Both the position numbers and the translations under genes were made by a program. The notes beneath the pieces are model-generated. The model did not search any database. It was given only the letters and a program-made list of their open reading frames with translations, and was not told where the DNA came from. Positions 29,051 to 39,331 of a stretch of 64,000 nucleotides of DNA are shown here, one piece after another. This DNA is from Arthrobacter roseus (GTDB taxonomy: Bacteria > Actinomycetota > Actinomycetes > Actinomycetales > Micrococcaceae). Where the stretch lies: assembly GCF_016907875.1 (NCBI RefSeq), contig NZ_JAFBCU010000001.1, positions 2,542,001 through 2,606,000 of the forward strand. Direction: 5' to 3'. The first letter of the stretch is position 1. The number at the start of each line of letters is the position of its first letter.

Positions 29051-31024
29051 ATGGGACCGTCAACGCCGCAGAATGTGACCCAGAAGATCATCAGCGAGCA
29101 TCTGGTGGACGGGGAGATGACGCCCGGCACTGAGATCGGGCTGAGAATCGATCAAACATTGACGCAGGACGCCACGGGCACCATGGTCATGCTCGAACTC
29201 GAAGCCATGGGAATCGAGCGCGTCCAGACCGAACTCTCTGCCCAATATGTTGACCATAACCTGCTCCAGACGGATGAGAAAAACCCGGAAGACCACCTGT
29301 TTCTGCAGTCTGCAGCGCAACGGTACGGCCTGTGGTTCTCGAAGCCGGGTAATGGTGTCTCGCACCCTGTCCACCAAGCACGCTTCGGGCGCCCGGGCGC
29401 CATCATGGTGGGCTCTGACTCGCACACCTGCGCTGCGGGCGCCATCGGCATGCTCGCCATCGGCGTCGGAGGTCTGGAAGTTGCCATGGCCATGGCCGGT
29501 GAACCGCTGTACGTAGCCATGCCCGAGATCTGGGGTGTGGAACTGACCGGCGAATTACCAGATTGGGTCTCCGCCAAGGACATCATCCTGGAAATGCTAC
29601 GGCGTCACAACGTCAAGGGCGGCGTGGGACGGATCATCGAGTATCACGGTCCCGGGCTGGCTGGACTTACCGCTATGGACCGGCACGTCATCGCGAACAT
29701 GGGCGCCGAGCTGGGCGCAACCACCAGCGTGTTCCCCAGCGATGAGGAAGTGCTCAGATTCCTCACAGGGGCCGGACGCGCAGAAGATTTCGCAGAAATT
29801 CTGGCCGACGACGGCGCCACCTACGACGTCGAAGAGACGATTGACCTCTCCACTTTGGAGCCGCTCATTGCCAAACCGTCCTCTCCCGGCAACGTAGTTC
29901 CCGTCCGGGAAGTCGCCGGCGCAGAGGTCTATCAGGTCGTCGTCGGGTCCTCTGCCAATCCGGGTCTGCGGGACTTCGCCGTCGTCGCCGAAATCCTCAA
30001 GGGCAGGCAGGGACACCAAGCGGTGTCAGTGGACATCAACCCGACGTCGCGCGAAATCCTTGAGGACCTCTCGAAGGGCGGATGGCTGTTCGATCTCATC
30101 TCCGCAGGTGCCAGAATTCATCAGTCCGGCTGCATGGGGTGTATCGGGATGGGTCAGGCACCAGCCACCGGGCGCAACAGTCTGCGCACCGTGCCACGCA
30201 ACTTTCCCGGCCGGTCCGGAACGGATGAGGACGCCGTCTGGCTGTGCTCTCCGGAAACAGCTGCTGCAGCTGCGCTGACCGGGGTGATCACGGATCCACG
30301 GGACCTGGACATGGACTACCCGCGGCCGGCGCTGCCCTCCGAACCCAGCATCAACACAGCGATGCTGCTCGAGCCACTTCCTCCTGAAGAGGCCTCCCAT
30401 GTTGAGCTGGTCAAGGGCTCCAACATCGCCTCGCTGCCGGAGTTTGACCCACTTCCGGACAAGATCGAGCTCCCTGTCCTCCTGAAAATGGGCGACAACA
30501 TCTCGACCGACGAAATCCTGCCTGCCGGAGCCCGCGTACTGCCCTACCGCAGCAACATCCCCAGTATCTCCGATTTCCTCTTCACCCAGGTGGACAAAAC
30601 CTACGCCACGCGCGCCAAGGAGGCGGAGGGTGGACACATGCTCATTGCGGGTGAGAACTACGGTCAGGGTAGCTCCCGCGAACACGCCGTCATCGCTCCG
30701 CGTTACCTTGGCCTGCGCATCGTCGTCGCGAAGTCCTTTGCACGGATTCACTGGCAGAACCTCGCAAACTTCGGTGTGCTCGCCCTTGAGTTCACCGATC
30801 CGGCAGACTACGACGCCGTCTCAAAGGGAAGCGTCCTGAGTTTCGAGGGTATCCACGAACAACTGAAGAACAACCACGAGATGACCGCCACGCTGGACGA
30901 CGACCGACGGCTCACCCTGCGCCACCGGCTCTCGCCACGGCAGGCGGACATGGTCCTCAAGGGCGGCCGCATTGCCACGGTGGCCAAGCAGAACGTAAAA
31001 CCGGACGAGATCGTCGACGCCTGA
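29051..31024 (+). CDS. Aconitase-family hydratase (about 650-residue form)
   Basis: A 657-residue aconitase superfamily protein. The [4Fe-4S] ligands are visible as Cys in 'GSDSHTCAAGAIG' and the pair in 'SGCMGCIGMG'. The swivel domain at the C-terminus has 'YGQGSSREHAVIAPRYLGLRIVVAKSFARIH'. It isomerises citrate-like acids in the cytosol, as aconitase or a homologue. The length fits the shorter mitochondrial-like aconitase form rather than the roughly 900-residue AcnA, so it may be a second aconitase or act on a related substrate. It stands alone on the plus strand, divergent from groES. Confidence 0.85.
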   Translation: MGPSTPQNVTQKIISEHLVDGEMTPGTEIGLRIDQTLTQDATGTMVMLELEAMGIERVQTELSAQYVDHNLLQTDEKNPEDHLFLQSAAQRYGLWFSKPGNGVSHPVHQARFGRPGAIMVGSDSHTCAAGAIGMLAIGVGGLEVAMAMAGEPLYVAMPEIWGVELTGELPDWVSAKDIILEMLRRHNVKGGVGRIIEYHGPGLAGLTAMDRHVIANMGAELGATTSVFPSDEEVLRFLTGAGRAEDFAEILADDGATYDVEETIDLSTLEPLIAKPSSPGNVVPVREVAGAEVYQVVVGSSANPGLRDFAVVAEILKGRQGHQAVSVDINPTSREILEDLSKGGWLFDLISAGARIHQSGCMGCIGMGQAPATGRNSLRTVPRNFPGRSGTDEDAVWLCSPETAAAAALTGVITDPRDLDMDYPRPALPSEPSINTAMLLEPLPPEEASHVELVKGSNIASLPEFDPLPDKIELPVLLKMGDNISTDEILPAGARVLPYRSNIPSISDFLFTQVDKTYATRAKEAEGGHMLIAGENYGQGSSREHAVIAPRYLGLRIVVAKSFARIHWQNLANFGVLALEFTDPADYDAVSKGSVLSFEGIHEQLKNNHEMTATLDDDRRLTLRHRLSPRQADMVLKGGRIATVAKQNVKPDEIVDA

Positions 31025-31097
31025 ACGGCCGGGCGTCGTCACTTCCAGGATGGCAACGGGTTAGGGCCGTAGGGACGGGTCCCCATAAGCTGGCTTC

Positions 31098-32330
31098 ATG
31101 GCTGCCGAAAACATCGTCCCGCTCCTGACTCCCGAGGGCTGGGAGCTGCTCAATTCGATGGGGCCCTACGTCGAAGCTGAAAGCCTGGCGGTCAGCGACA
31201 AACTCCGCAAGGCCGGGCACTCTCCAGAGCTGGTGTCCGCAGCCCTCACCCAGGCACGGCTGAGGATGAAGGCTCGAACCAAGTTTGGACCGTTCTCAGA
31301 CCAGATGATCTTCTCGCAGGCGGGCTTGGAACAGGCCACCCGTTTCACCGTTGCGGCCCGCCACGCGCAACGCTATGTGACCGCCGGAATTACCAAAATT
31401 GCGGACCTGGGCTGCGGCATCGGAGCCGATTCCATGGCATTCGCGAGCCTGGACCGGCACGTCACAGCCGTCGAGGCAGATGAGACCACAGCCGCAATAG
31501 CCACCATGAACCTCATGCCCTGGCCGGACGCGGTGGTGGTCAACGGCACCGCCGAAGAGTTTGACCTTGAAGGGCACGACGGCGTGTGGCTGGACCCGGC
31601 ACGCCGGACCACGTCCACCTCAGGCACCACCAGAATCTTTGACCCGGAATCCTTTTCCCCTCCACTGTCATTCGTTGAGGGGCTCGCGAATCGCGGACTG
31701 GCCGTTGGTGTCAAGCTGGGCCCCGGCATTCCCCATGACTCCGTGCCAGCCGACTGCGAGGCACAATGGGTGTCCGTCAACGGCGACGTCACTGAAGCGG
31801 CGCTCTGGTTCAACGCTCTCGCCCGACCCGGTATTCGGCGCGCAGCCCTGGTCATTGGCCCTGCCGGTGCCGCCGAGATGACCGCTGAAACGGATTACGA
31901 CCCCGAGAATCAGGATGTCGCCGTCGGCGCCGTGGAAGGGTATCTGTACGAACCCGACGGCGCCGTCATCCGGGCTGGCCTTGTCGCCGACACCGCCCGG
32001 AGCCTCGGCGGGCACCTGTTGGACCCACACATCGCCTACATTTGCGCACCGACCCTGATCGACACACCGTTTGCCAGGGCCTACAAGGTTCTGGACGTGC
32101 TGCCCTACAACGTCAAACGACTCCGCACCTGGGTTCGGGAGAACGGCATCGGCATCTTGGACATCAAAAAGCGCGGCACCGCCGTCACACCGGAGGAGCT
32201 CAGAAAGCAGTTGTTGCCCGGCGGGACCAAACGCGGCACTGCCTCTGCCACGCTGGTACTGACCCGGATTGGAGAGGAGAGGATCGCCGTCGTCGTCGAA
32301 CCTGTCCCCATCCCTGCCAGAGCCGACTGA
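31098..32330 (+). CDS. Class I SAM-dependent methyltransferase with THUMP-like domain
   Basis: A 410-residue protein. A Rossmann methyltransferase core starts near residue 95: SAM-binding motif I 'IADLGCGIGADSMAFA', acidic loop 'VTAVEADETTAAIA', and motif 'DGVWLDPARRT'. The C-terminal part ('RAYKVLDVLPYNVKRLRTWVRENGIGILDIKKRG') is the THUMP-like RNA-binding domain found with this family. RNA is the likely substrate, but the modified base is not known. It is 73 bases downstream of the aconitase gene. Confidence 0.85.
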   Translation: MAAENIVPLLTPEGWELLNSMGPYVEAESLAVSDKLRKAGHSPELVSAALTQARLRMKARTKFGPFSDQMIFSQAGLEQATRFTVAARHAQRYVTAGITKIADLGCGIGADSMAFASLDRHVTAVEADETTAAIATMNLMPWPDAVVVNGTAEEFDLEGHDGVWLDPARRTTSTSGTTRIFDPESFSPPLSFVEGLANRGLAVGVKLGPGIPHDSVPADCEAQWVSVNGDVTEAALWFNALARPGIRRAALVIGPAGAAEMTAETDYDPENQDVAVGAVEGYLYEPDGAVIRAGLVADTARSLGGHLLDPHIAYICAPTLIDTPFARAYKVLDVLPYNVKRLRTWVRENGIGILDIKKRGTAVTPEELRKQLLPGGTKRGTASATLVLTRIGEERIAVVVEPVPIPARAD

Positions 32331-32433
32331 GCGGCGCACTCCTGCATTATCATTGAACTGAGTTCCTTCCCCGATAAAGCGGTTTGAGCCACCATTTGTT
32401 AGCCGGCATTGACCGCACGGATCAGGAGACCAT

Positions 32434-33585
32434 ATGAAGATTGAGTTCGCCCAGTCAGAACAGTCCACACTCGGAGTTGAGTGGGAGATTGCTCTAGCAG
32501 ACGCCCACACGGGCGAGCTCAAATCAGTGGCCGACGAGGTCCTCCGCGGAGTAGCCGCAAACTATCCTGGCCTGCAGCAGGACGATGAGCATCCGCACAT
32601 CAAGCAGGAACTGTTACTGAACACGGTGGAAGTTGTCACCGGCGTCTGCCATACGGTTTCTGAGGCCAAAGCTGATCTGGCTCGTTCCGTTTCTGCTCTG
32701 CGCGATGTCACAGACAAGATGGGGATCGAACTGTTCTCTGCCGGGTCGCACCCCTTCGCGACACCGCGCTCCCAACCCGTCACCGACAAAGAACGTTATT
32801 CAAAACTCATAGACCGTACCCAGTGGTGGGGCCAGCAGATGGTCATCTACGGGGTCCACGTTCACGTCGGTCTGGACAACCGAAACAAGGCCATGCCCGT
32901 ACTCGACGGGCTGGTCAACTACTTCCCTCACCTGCAGGCGCTTTCTGCCTCCTCACCGTTCTGGGGTGGCGAAGACACCGGCTACGCATCCCAGCGGGCG
33001 CTCATGTTTCAGCAGCTGCCCACGGCCGGTCTGCCCTTCCAGTTCCCGGACTGGTCAGCCTACGAAGCGTACGTCGGTGACATGTTCACCACCGGCGTCA
33101 TCGACTCCGCTAGTGAGATCCGGTGGGACGTCCGGCCCGTAGCCAACCTCGGCACCGTCGAAATGCGGATCTGCGACGGTCTGTCCACGCTTCAGGAAAT
33201 CGGCGCCGTCGCTGCCTTCACCCAGTGTCTGGTCGAAGAATCTTCACAGACGCTCGACGCCGGCGGAACCATTCCCACCATGCCGCCCTGGCACGTCCAG
33301 GAGAATAAGTGGCGGGCAGCCCGGTACGGCATGGAGTCCATCATCATTCTCGATGCGGCCGGCAACGAACAACTCGTCACAGACCACATCATGGAGACGC
33401 TGAACCGGCTCGAGCCCATCGCCCAGAAGCTGAACTGCACACGTGAACTAGCCGACGTCGAAACAATAGTCCGCAACGGTGCCGGCTACCAGCGCCAGCG
33501 TCGCATCGCCAAGGAAAACAACGGCGACCTACGGGCCGTGGTCCGCGATCTCATTGCGCAGATGCGGGCAGGCTCCAGCGCCTGA
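32434..33585 (+). CDS. Glutamate-cysteine ligase family protein (YbdK/GCS2)
   Basis: A 383-residue carboxylate-amine ligase of the GCS2/YbdK family. It begins 'STLGVEWEIALAD', with the ATP-binding Glu in 'LGVEWEI', then 'ELLLNTVEVVTGVC', 'GVHVHVGLDN' and 'GTVEMRICDG'. It joins glutamate and cysteine to gamma-glutamylcysteine with ATP. Since these organisms use mycothiol and not glutathione, a role in ergothioneine (as EgtA) or another gamma-glutamyl product is possible; no egt genes adjoin. ATG at 32434 has a GGAG upstream. It is single and convergent with the DinB-like gene. Confidence 0.87.
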   Translation: MKIEFAQSEQSTLGVEWEIALADAHTGELKSVADEVLRGVAANYPGLQQDDEHPHIKQELLLNTVEVVTGVCHTVSEAKADLARSVSALRDVTDKMGIELFSAGSHPFATPRSQPVTDKERYSKLIDRTQWWGQQMVIYGVHVHVGLDNRNKAMPVLDGLVNYFPHLQALSASSPFWGGEDTGYASQRALMFQQLPTAGLPFQFPDWSAYEAYVGDMFTTGVIDSASEIRWDVRPVANLGTVEMRICDGLSTLQEIGAVAAFTQCLVEESSQTLDAGGTIPTMPPWHVQENKWRAARYGMESIIILDAAGNEQLVTDHIMETLNRLEPIAQKLNCTRELADVETIVRNGAGYQRQRRIAKENNGDLRAVVRDLIAQMRAGSSA

Positions 33586-33621
33586 GCCGTACGGGCCCCT
33601 CCCGGATAGAACACAGGGCGC

Positions 33622-34197
33622 TCAGTGGCTGAAGTCCGCGTGGCGTCCCAGTTTCGCAAGAATCAGCGTCTGCCGGTCTGTGGTGTCGGGCACGTCCAGT
33701 GCGGGCTCGCAGATCCCTTTGGAGTAGAGGCTCTCCCCGAACCCCGCAATGGCACCCTCGAGCATGTTCATCTCTTCGCGGGAGAAGTCGTCGTCGAACC
33801 CTGCAGCCCGGGCAATATCCCACCGGTGCACCACCATGTCGAACCCGTAGAACCGCAGCATCGATTCCCCGACTTTCGCCGTCCCGAAGTAGCCTTCGTA
33901 CTCTTTGTCGCTGACCTTGGGATCCTGCAGCAGATCCTGGACCCAGGCACTGTGCTGGGACCACGCCGCAACCGGATCATTGTCCACGCGCAGCTCTTCG
34001 TTTAGAGGAATTCCCCGTTCATTCAGAAAAGTGCGCTGCGTGGAGATGAGATGCCTCAACACGTCCACGGCTTTCCACCCCGTGCACGGCGAATCATTGT
34101 TCCAGTCGTCCTCAGCCACACGGACCAGGACGGAGGAAAGGGTTGCGTTCAGGCCGCGGTATTCGTCGGCAGCGCCGGTGTCATTAGTCATGAGCAT
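33622..34197 (-). CDS. TIGR03086/DinB-like mycothiol-type metal-binding protein
   Basis: A 191-residue DinB/maleylpyruvate-isomerase-like four-helix bundle protein. 'TLSSVLVRVAEDDWNNDSPCTGWKAVDVLRHL' and 'GFDMVVHRWDIARA' supply the His residues that bind a divalent metal. Members use mycothiol or bacillithiol as cofactor or transfer it to electrophiles. I start at ATG 34197 ('MLMTND'); 34191 is an alternative, and a longer frame to 34236 lacks family likeness. It follows tsaD by 64 bases on the same strand and may be the last gene of that unit. Confidence 0.8.
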   Translation of the reverse strand: MLMTNDTGAADEYRGLNATLSSVLVRVAEDDWNNDSPCTGWKAVDVLRHLISTQRTFLNERGIPLNEELRVDNDPVAAWSQHSAWVQDLLQDPKVSDKEYEGYFGTAKVGESMLRFYGFDMVVHRWDIARAAGFDDDFSREEMNMLEGAIAGFGESLYSKGICEPALDVPDTTDRQTLILAKLGRHADFSH

Positions 34198-34261
34198 TAC
34201 GCTACCGGGATAGTTGGCCGCTGTCCTTGGCCCCATTGTTTTTACTTACCGAGTAAAACAG

Positions 34262-35344
34262 TTACTGGTAGACGGTGGTCACCGGCATGGACGAATCAGT
34301 TCCGAAGTCCAGGCCGCTCGGTTGACCACCGGCGGCGACAATCTGCGCTCCGAGCGCGGCCACCATGGCCCCGTTGTCAGTACAGAGAACCGGTCGCGGA
34401 ATATGCAGGGTGATGCCGGCCGCGGAACAACGCTCGTGTGCCAGCTCCCGCAGACGAGAGTTCGCCGCCACTCCCCCACCGAGCAGCAACGAAGTGATCC
34501 CATGTTCTCGGCACGCCAGAATGGCCTTGGTGGTGATGACATCCACCACCGCCTCCTGAAAGGACGCGGCGACGTCGGCCACCGGGACGGGCTCCCCGGC
34601 CGCCTCATAGTGTTCCACGCAGCGGGCAACAGCAGTCTTGAGGCCGGAGAATGACCAGTCGTAACGGTGCGGCCCGGGTTCCTCGGCCGTGCCCATGTAC
34701 TTGGGCTGCGTCAGTCCACGAGGGAAGCGCACCGCACGCGGATTGCCTTCTTGTGCCAACCTGTCGATGGCAGGACCGCCGGGATATCCGAGCCCCAGAA
34801 TGCGTGCCACCTTGTCATAGGCCTCGCCGGCGGCGTCGTCGATAGTGGACCCCAGCAACTCGACGTCGGAGGCAATACTGCGGACCCTCAACACTTCTGT
34901 GTGACCGCCAGAGACCAGCAGCGCACCCAGGTTCTCAGGCAGCGGACGGCCACCGAAGGATTCATCCAGCAGCCCCACCCCCACGTGGGCCACGAGGTGG
35001 TTGATGGCGTAGAGCGGTTTACCGGCGGCGAGGGCGAGAGCCTTGGCCGCCGAGACGCCGACCATGAGGGCACCGGATAGTCCGGGACCTGAGGTGACGG
35101 CAATGGCGTCAATGTCTTCGAGGGAAACCCTGGCATCGTTCAACGCCTGCTGCAGCGTGGGCAGGAAAGCGTCGAGATGCGCCCGCGACGCGATTTCAGG
35201 GATGACTCCACCGAAACGGACGTGCTCCTCCATGGACGAGGCAACGGCGTTGGCGAGCAGTTGACGACCACGAACAATGCCGACGCCTGTTTCATCGCAC
35301 GAGGATTCGATGCCGAGGATCAGAGGGCCATCGGGGTCAGTCAT
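34262..35344 (-). CDS. tsaD: tRNA N6-adenosine threonylcarbamoyltransferase
   Basis: A 360-residue Kae1/TsaD ASKHA-fold protein that transfers threonylcarbamoyl to A37 of ANN-reading tRNAs. It opens '[17 protein letters not shown]', has '[15 protein letters not shown]' with a metal-binding His and '[12 protein letters not shown]', and ends with the Asn/Asp-rich ATP site '[13 protein letters not shown]'. It overlaps rimI by eight bases and is coupled to tsaB and tsaE upstream, the standard t6A gene set. Confidence 0.97.
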   Translation of the reverse strand: MTDPDGPLILGIESSCDETGVGIVRGRQLLANAVASSMEEHVRFGGVIPEIASRAHLDAFLPTLQQALNDARVSLEDIDAIAVTSGPGLSGALMVGVSAAKALALAAGKPLYAINHLVAHVGVGLLDESFGGRPLPENLGALLVSGGHTEVLRVRSIASDVELLGSTIDDAAGEAYDKVARILGLGYPGGPAIDRLAQEGNPRAVRFPRGLTQPKYMGTAEEPGPHRYDWSFSGLKTAVARCVEHYEAAGEPVPVADVAASFQEAVVDVITTKAILACREHGITSLLLGGGVAANSRLRELAHERCSAAGITLHIPRPVLCTDNGAMVAALGAQIVAAGGQPSGLDFGTDSSMPVTTVYQ

Positions 35345-35840
35345 GATCTGCCTCTAATAGGTCCAGCTTCATGATGATGGCGTCGATCCCGCCACGGTAG
35401 TAGCGCCGCCGGATGTCGATTTGTTCGAAGCCGAAGTACTGGTACAGCTGCTGTGCCCGCGGGTTATCGGCGCGCACTTCCAACAGCACGCTGTCGGCGC
35501 CCCTGCTTACGGCCTCCTCAATGAGGCGGCGCAGCAGAACGGACCCGATGCCCTGTCCCTCGTGTCCGGGTTCGACGGCGATGGTCTGGATATCTCCCAG
35601 CGGCGGGATGCACATCAGCCCCGCGTACCCGATGATGGCACCGGCTTCCTCTGCCACCACGTAGTGCCGGGTCTGCTGCTGTTTGAGCTCTGCATAAAAC
35701 ATGTCCAGCGGCCATGCGTCCGTGGGGAACAACTGGTTTTCCAGCACGTGGACGGGCACGACGTCGTCGGTGGTCATGGCGCGCATCGTCACCGTGGGCG
35801 GCAGCTCCCGGTACGGGAGTCTGGGGATTCGAGTGGTCAT
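35337..35840 (-). CDS. rimI: Ribosomal protein S18 alanine N-acetyltransferase (GNAT)
   Basis: A 167-residue GNAT acetyltransferase. The acetyl-CoA loop is '[20 protein letters not shown]', followed by '[20 protein letters not shown]'. RimI acetylates the N-terminus of S18; in actinobacteria this gene sits between tsaB and tsaD, as here. It overlaps tsaB by four and tsaD by eight bases. Acetylation of other proteins is possible. Confidence 0.9.
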   Translation of the reverse strand: MTTRIPRLPYRELPPTVTMRAMTTDDVVPVHVLENQLFPTDAWPLDMFYAELKQQQTRHYVVAEEAGAIIGYAGLMCIPPLGDIQTIAVEPGHEGQGIGSVLLRRLIEEAVSRGADSVLLEVRADNPRAQQLYQYFGFEQIDIRRRYYRGGIDAIIMKLDLLEADHD

Positions 35841-36505
35841 GACAGTGCCCGCTTTCGGGGTCCGGGGACCTGGGCGTCAGATTCGCGCAGGTACAAAGGA
35901 GTGGTGTCCGTGGACTGTGTTCCGTTGCGGATCCGCTCCAGCGTGACGACCCCCAGTGACGAGGCTGAGGGCTGCAGGTCGGTGAACTCTTGGACGGCAC
36001 TCAGCGCGTCCGCGTAGAGCCCGGCCCCTTTTCCGTAGACGGGCAGGGCTGGAAGCTCCGGCGGCGACGCAACCGCTGGTCCCTCGAGGAGCTTAGGGAT
36101 ATTCCCCATGGCGCTGTACCGTGCCCAGTACACTTCCTTGCGTCGGGCGTCCGTTGCTACCACGTACTCGTCGAGCCCCCGTTCCCGGGCATCCGTCAGT
36201 GCGTCCGCGGCGATTGCTTCCAAGCTCATGAGCCCAAAGAGTGGCACGTTCCAGACAAATGCGAGCGTCCTTGCCGTCGCGATACCGGCGCGCAACCCGG
36301 TGAAGGGCCCTGGCCCGGTGCCCGTGACCACAGCATCCAGGTCCGTGCCGTCGATCCCGGCTGCCAACAGCAGGTCGCGGACGGCGGGTGTCAGTACCTC
36401 AGCATGGGTTCGGGTATCCCCGGACGCGAATGAGACGAGAACGCCGTCGTCGTTCACCAGTGCCGCGCTGGCAATAGCGGAGGTGTCCAGGGAGAGAATC
36501 AGCAC
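35837..36505 (-). CDS. tsaB: tRNA threonylcarbamoyl adenosine modification protein TsaB
   Basis: A 222-residue inactive paralogue of TsaD that scaffolds the t6A complex. It opens 'MLILSLDTSAIASAALVND', then 'GTGPGPFTGLRAGIATARTLAF' and 'VATDARRKEVYWARY', the family landmarks. It lacks the metal site of TsaD. It is 21 bases after tsaE and overlaps rimI by four bases. Confidence 0.95.
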   Translation of the reverse strand: MLILSLDTSAIASAALVNDDGVLVSFASGDTRTHAEVLTPAVRDLLLAAGIDGTDLDAVVTGTGPGPFTGLRAGIATARTLAFVWNVPLFGLMSLEAIAADALTDARERGLDEYVVATDARRKEVYWARYSAMGNIPKLLEGPAVASPPELPALPVYGKGAGLYADALSAVQEFTDLQPSASSLGVVTLERIRNGTQSTDTTPLYLRESDAQVPGPRKRALS

Positions 36506-36526
36506 CGCTCCATTCTAGCCGTGGGC

Positions 36527-37032
36527 TCAGCCGAGCTGGATCCGCTGGCCCTCCCAGCGGGGTCCAAAGGCTTCGATCTGCAGGGTGCGTGGTTCGTCGT
36601 CGTCGGCTTCAAAATCCGGTAACTCGCCGCCCGTGGGGCGCGCCAGGTGGATATGGAGTCTGTTGGGCGAGAGGTGCTCGGCGCGTCCTTCCCCCCATTC
36701 GATGACGGTAACGGAGGTATCGAGGGTGGATTCGAGGTCCAGGTCATCGATCTCGCCTGCACTTGTGAGCCGGTACGCGTCAACATGAACCAGTTGCGGC
36801 CCGTCGGTGATCGAGGGGTGGATGCGCACCAGCACGAAAGTTGGCGAAATGATGCCGCTGCGCACGCCCAGACCAACGCCGAGCCCCTGGGTGAAGGTGG
36901 TCTTCCCGGCCCCCAGTTCGCCGGTGAGCAGCAGTACATCTCCCGCAGCGAGAGTACGTCCGATCTCGGCCGCAGTAGCACGCGTCAGCTCGACGTCGGC
37001 AGTGACCAGTTCAGCCGTCCACACCGGGGAAC

Positions 37033-37036
<4 letters not shown>
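36527..37036 (-). CDS. tsaE: tRNA threonylcarbamoyl adenosine biosynthesis ATPase TsaE
   Basis: A 169-residue P-loop ATPase: Walker A 'LTGELGAGKTTFTQGLG' and 'VIEWGEGRAEHL', which holds the family's conserved 'EWGE'. TsaE drives the TsaB-TsaD complex. Its start overlaps the alr stop by four bases. Confidence 0.96.
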
Positions 37037-38190
<1,154 letters not shown>

Positions 38191-38202
38191 CTCCCTATTG
38201 TT

Positions 38203-39312
38203 TCACCGCTTGAGGCCGCGGCCGGGACCGGCGTCGGAATAGCGGGCCACCGTGGCCGAGGCGCGCCGTGCTGCCTCGCGCGGCACGCCGGCAAGAATGT
38301 CCTCCAGAAAGCTGTAGCGACGCAGCCATTGACGCCGGATCTTATCGCCACCCCGGTTCGCTGCTGTCCACCAGTCGGCAATGTCGCCCCAACCCGGTGC
38401 GGCCAGGGAACCGCCCACTTCCTGGACGGACAATGCTGCACACAGATTGGCAAAGGCAAGCCTGTCCGCCAATTTCCACCCGGCGAGATCTCCCATGATG
38501 AACGCGGCCGTGAAGCAGTCTCCGGCACCCGTGGGGTCGTAGGCGTTGACCGGCAGCGTGGGAACCCATTCCTCCTCTCCAGTGACAGAGTCGACGGCCA
38601 TAGCGCCCTGATGCCCAAGCGTCACGACGGCAACGGGAACCTTATCTGCGAGCGCGTAGAGCGCGCGCCACGGATCGTCGGTGCGGGTGTATGCCATGGC
38701 TTCGGCGCTGTTGGGCATGAAAGCGTGAAATCGGTCCAGCGAGTCCAGAGATGCCTGCGGCCACGTTTCGGTGGAGTCCCAGCCCACGCTGCCGAACAGT
38801 TTGGTTCCGGCCGTGTGCAAGTCCAGCGAGCACTGATCAGGTTCAGGTACGACGTCTGCTACAGCGGCCTGGCAGCGCGGCGGGCGTCCCAGGAGGCGGG
38901 CGACCGGCACGGGCGAGGGGTGCCCGTGGCTGACCATGGAGCGGTCCTGGTGCACTGACATGGACACCGTCACCGGCGAATGCCAACCCTCGAATTTCCG
39001 GGAGTGTGAGAGATCAACGTGCTCCTGGTTTTCCAGAATGTCCCAGTTGAAGTCTCCGTACGCGTCGTCGCCAAAGGCCGAGGCAAGCGAGGTCCGCAGT
39101 CCGAGCCTGCTCGCTGCTATGGCTTGGTTGGCGATGCCGCCGGGGCTGGACCCCATGCCCCCGGCCCACGTTTCCGTGCCGGGCGCGGGAAGTGAGTCGA
39201 GGCCGGTGAAGATGATGTCCAGCGATACGGATCCGGTCAGCAGCAGGTCGAAGTCGAATGTGGTGTCCTCGCGTGAGGCCGCGAGTGGGTCAAAACGGTG
39301 CGGGCTTGCCAT
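38203..39312 (-). CDS. PfkB-family carbohydrate kinase
   Basis: A 369-residue ribokinase/PfkB-type sugar kinase. 'GGMGSSPGGIANQAIAASRLGL' is the substrate-binding motif and 'YDPTGAGDCFTAAFIMGDLAG' holds the anion hole and catalytic Asp. ATG at 39312 ('MASPHRFDP') is chosen as the start; the frame upstream runs across the divergent GH4 gene. Only 19 bases separate the two starts, and the pairing with a 6-phospho-beta-glucosidase suggests a shared carbohydrate route. The substrate is unknown. Confidence 0.87.
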   Translation of the reverse strand: MASPHRFDPLAASREDTTFDFDLLLTGSVSLDIIFTGLDSLPAPGTETWAGGMGSSPGGIANQAIAASRLGLRTSLASAFGDDAYGDFNWDILENQEHVDLSHSRKFEGWHSPVTVSMSVHQDRSMVSHGHPSPVPVARLLGRPPRCQAAVADVVPEPDQCSLDLHTAGTKLFGSVGWDSTETWPQASLDSLDRFHAFMPNSAEAMAYTRTDDPWRALYALADKVPVAVVTLGHQGAMAVDSVTGEEEWVPTLPVNAYDPTGAGDCFTAAFIMGDLAGWKLADRLAFANLCAALSVQEVGGSLAAPGWGDIADWWTAANRGGDKIRRQWLRRYSFLEDILAGVPREAARRASATVARYSDAGPGRGLKR

Positions 39313-39331
39313 ATACGGCACAATACTCTGC

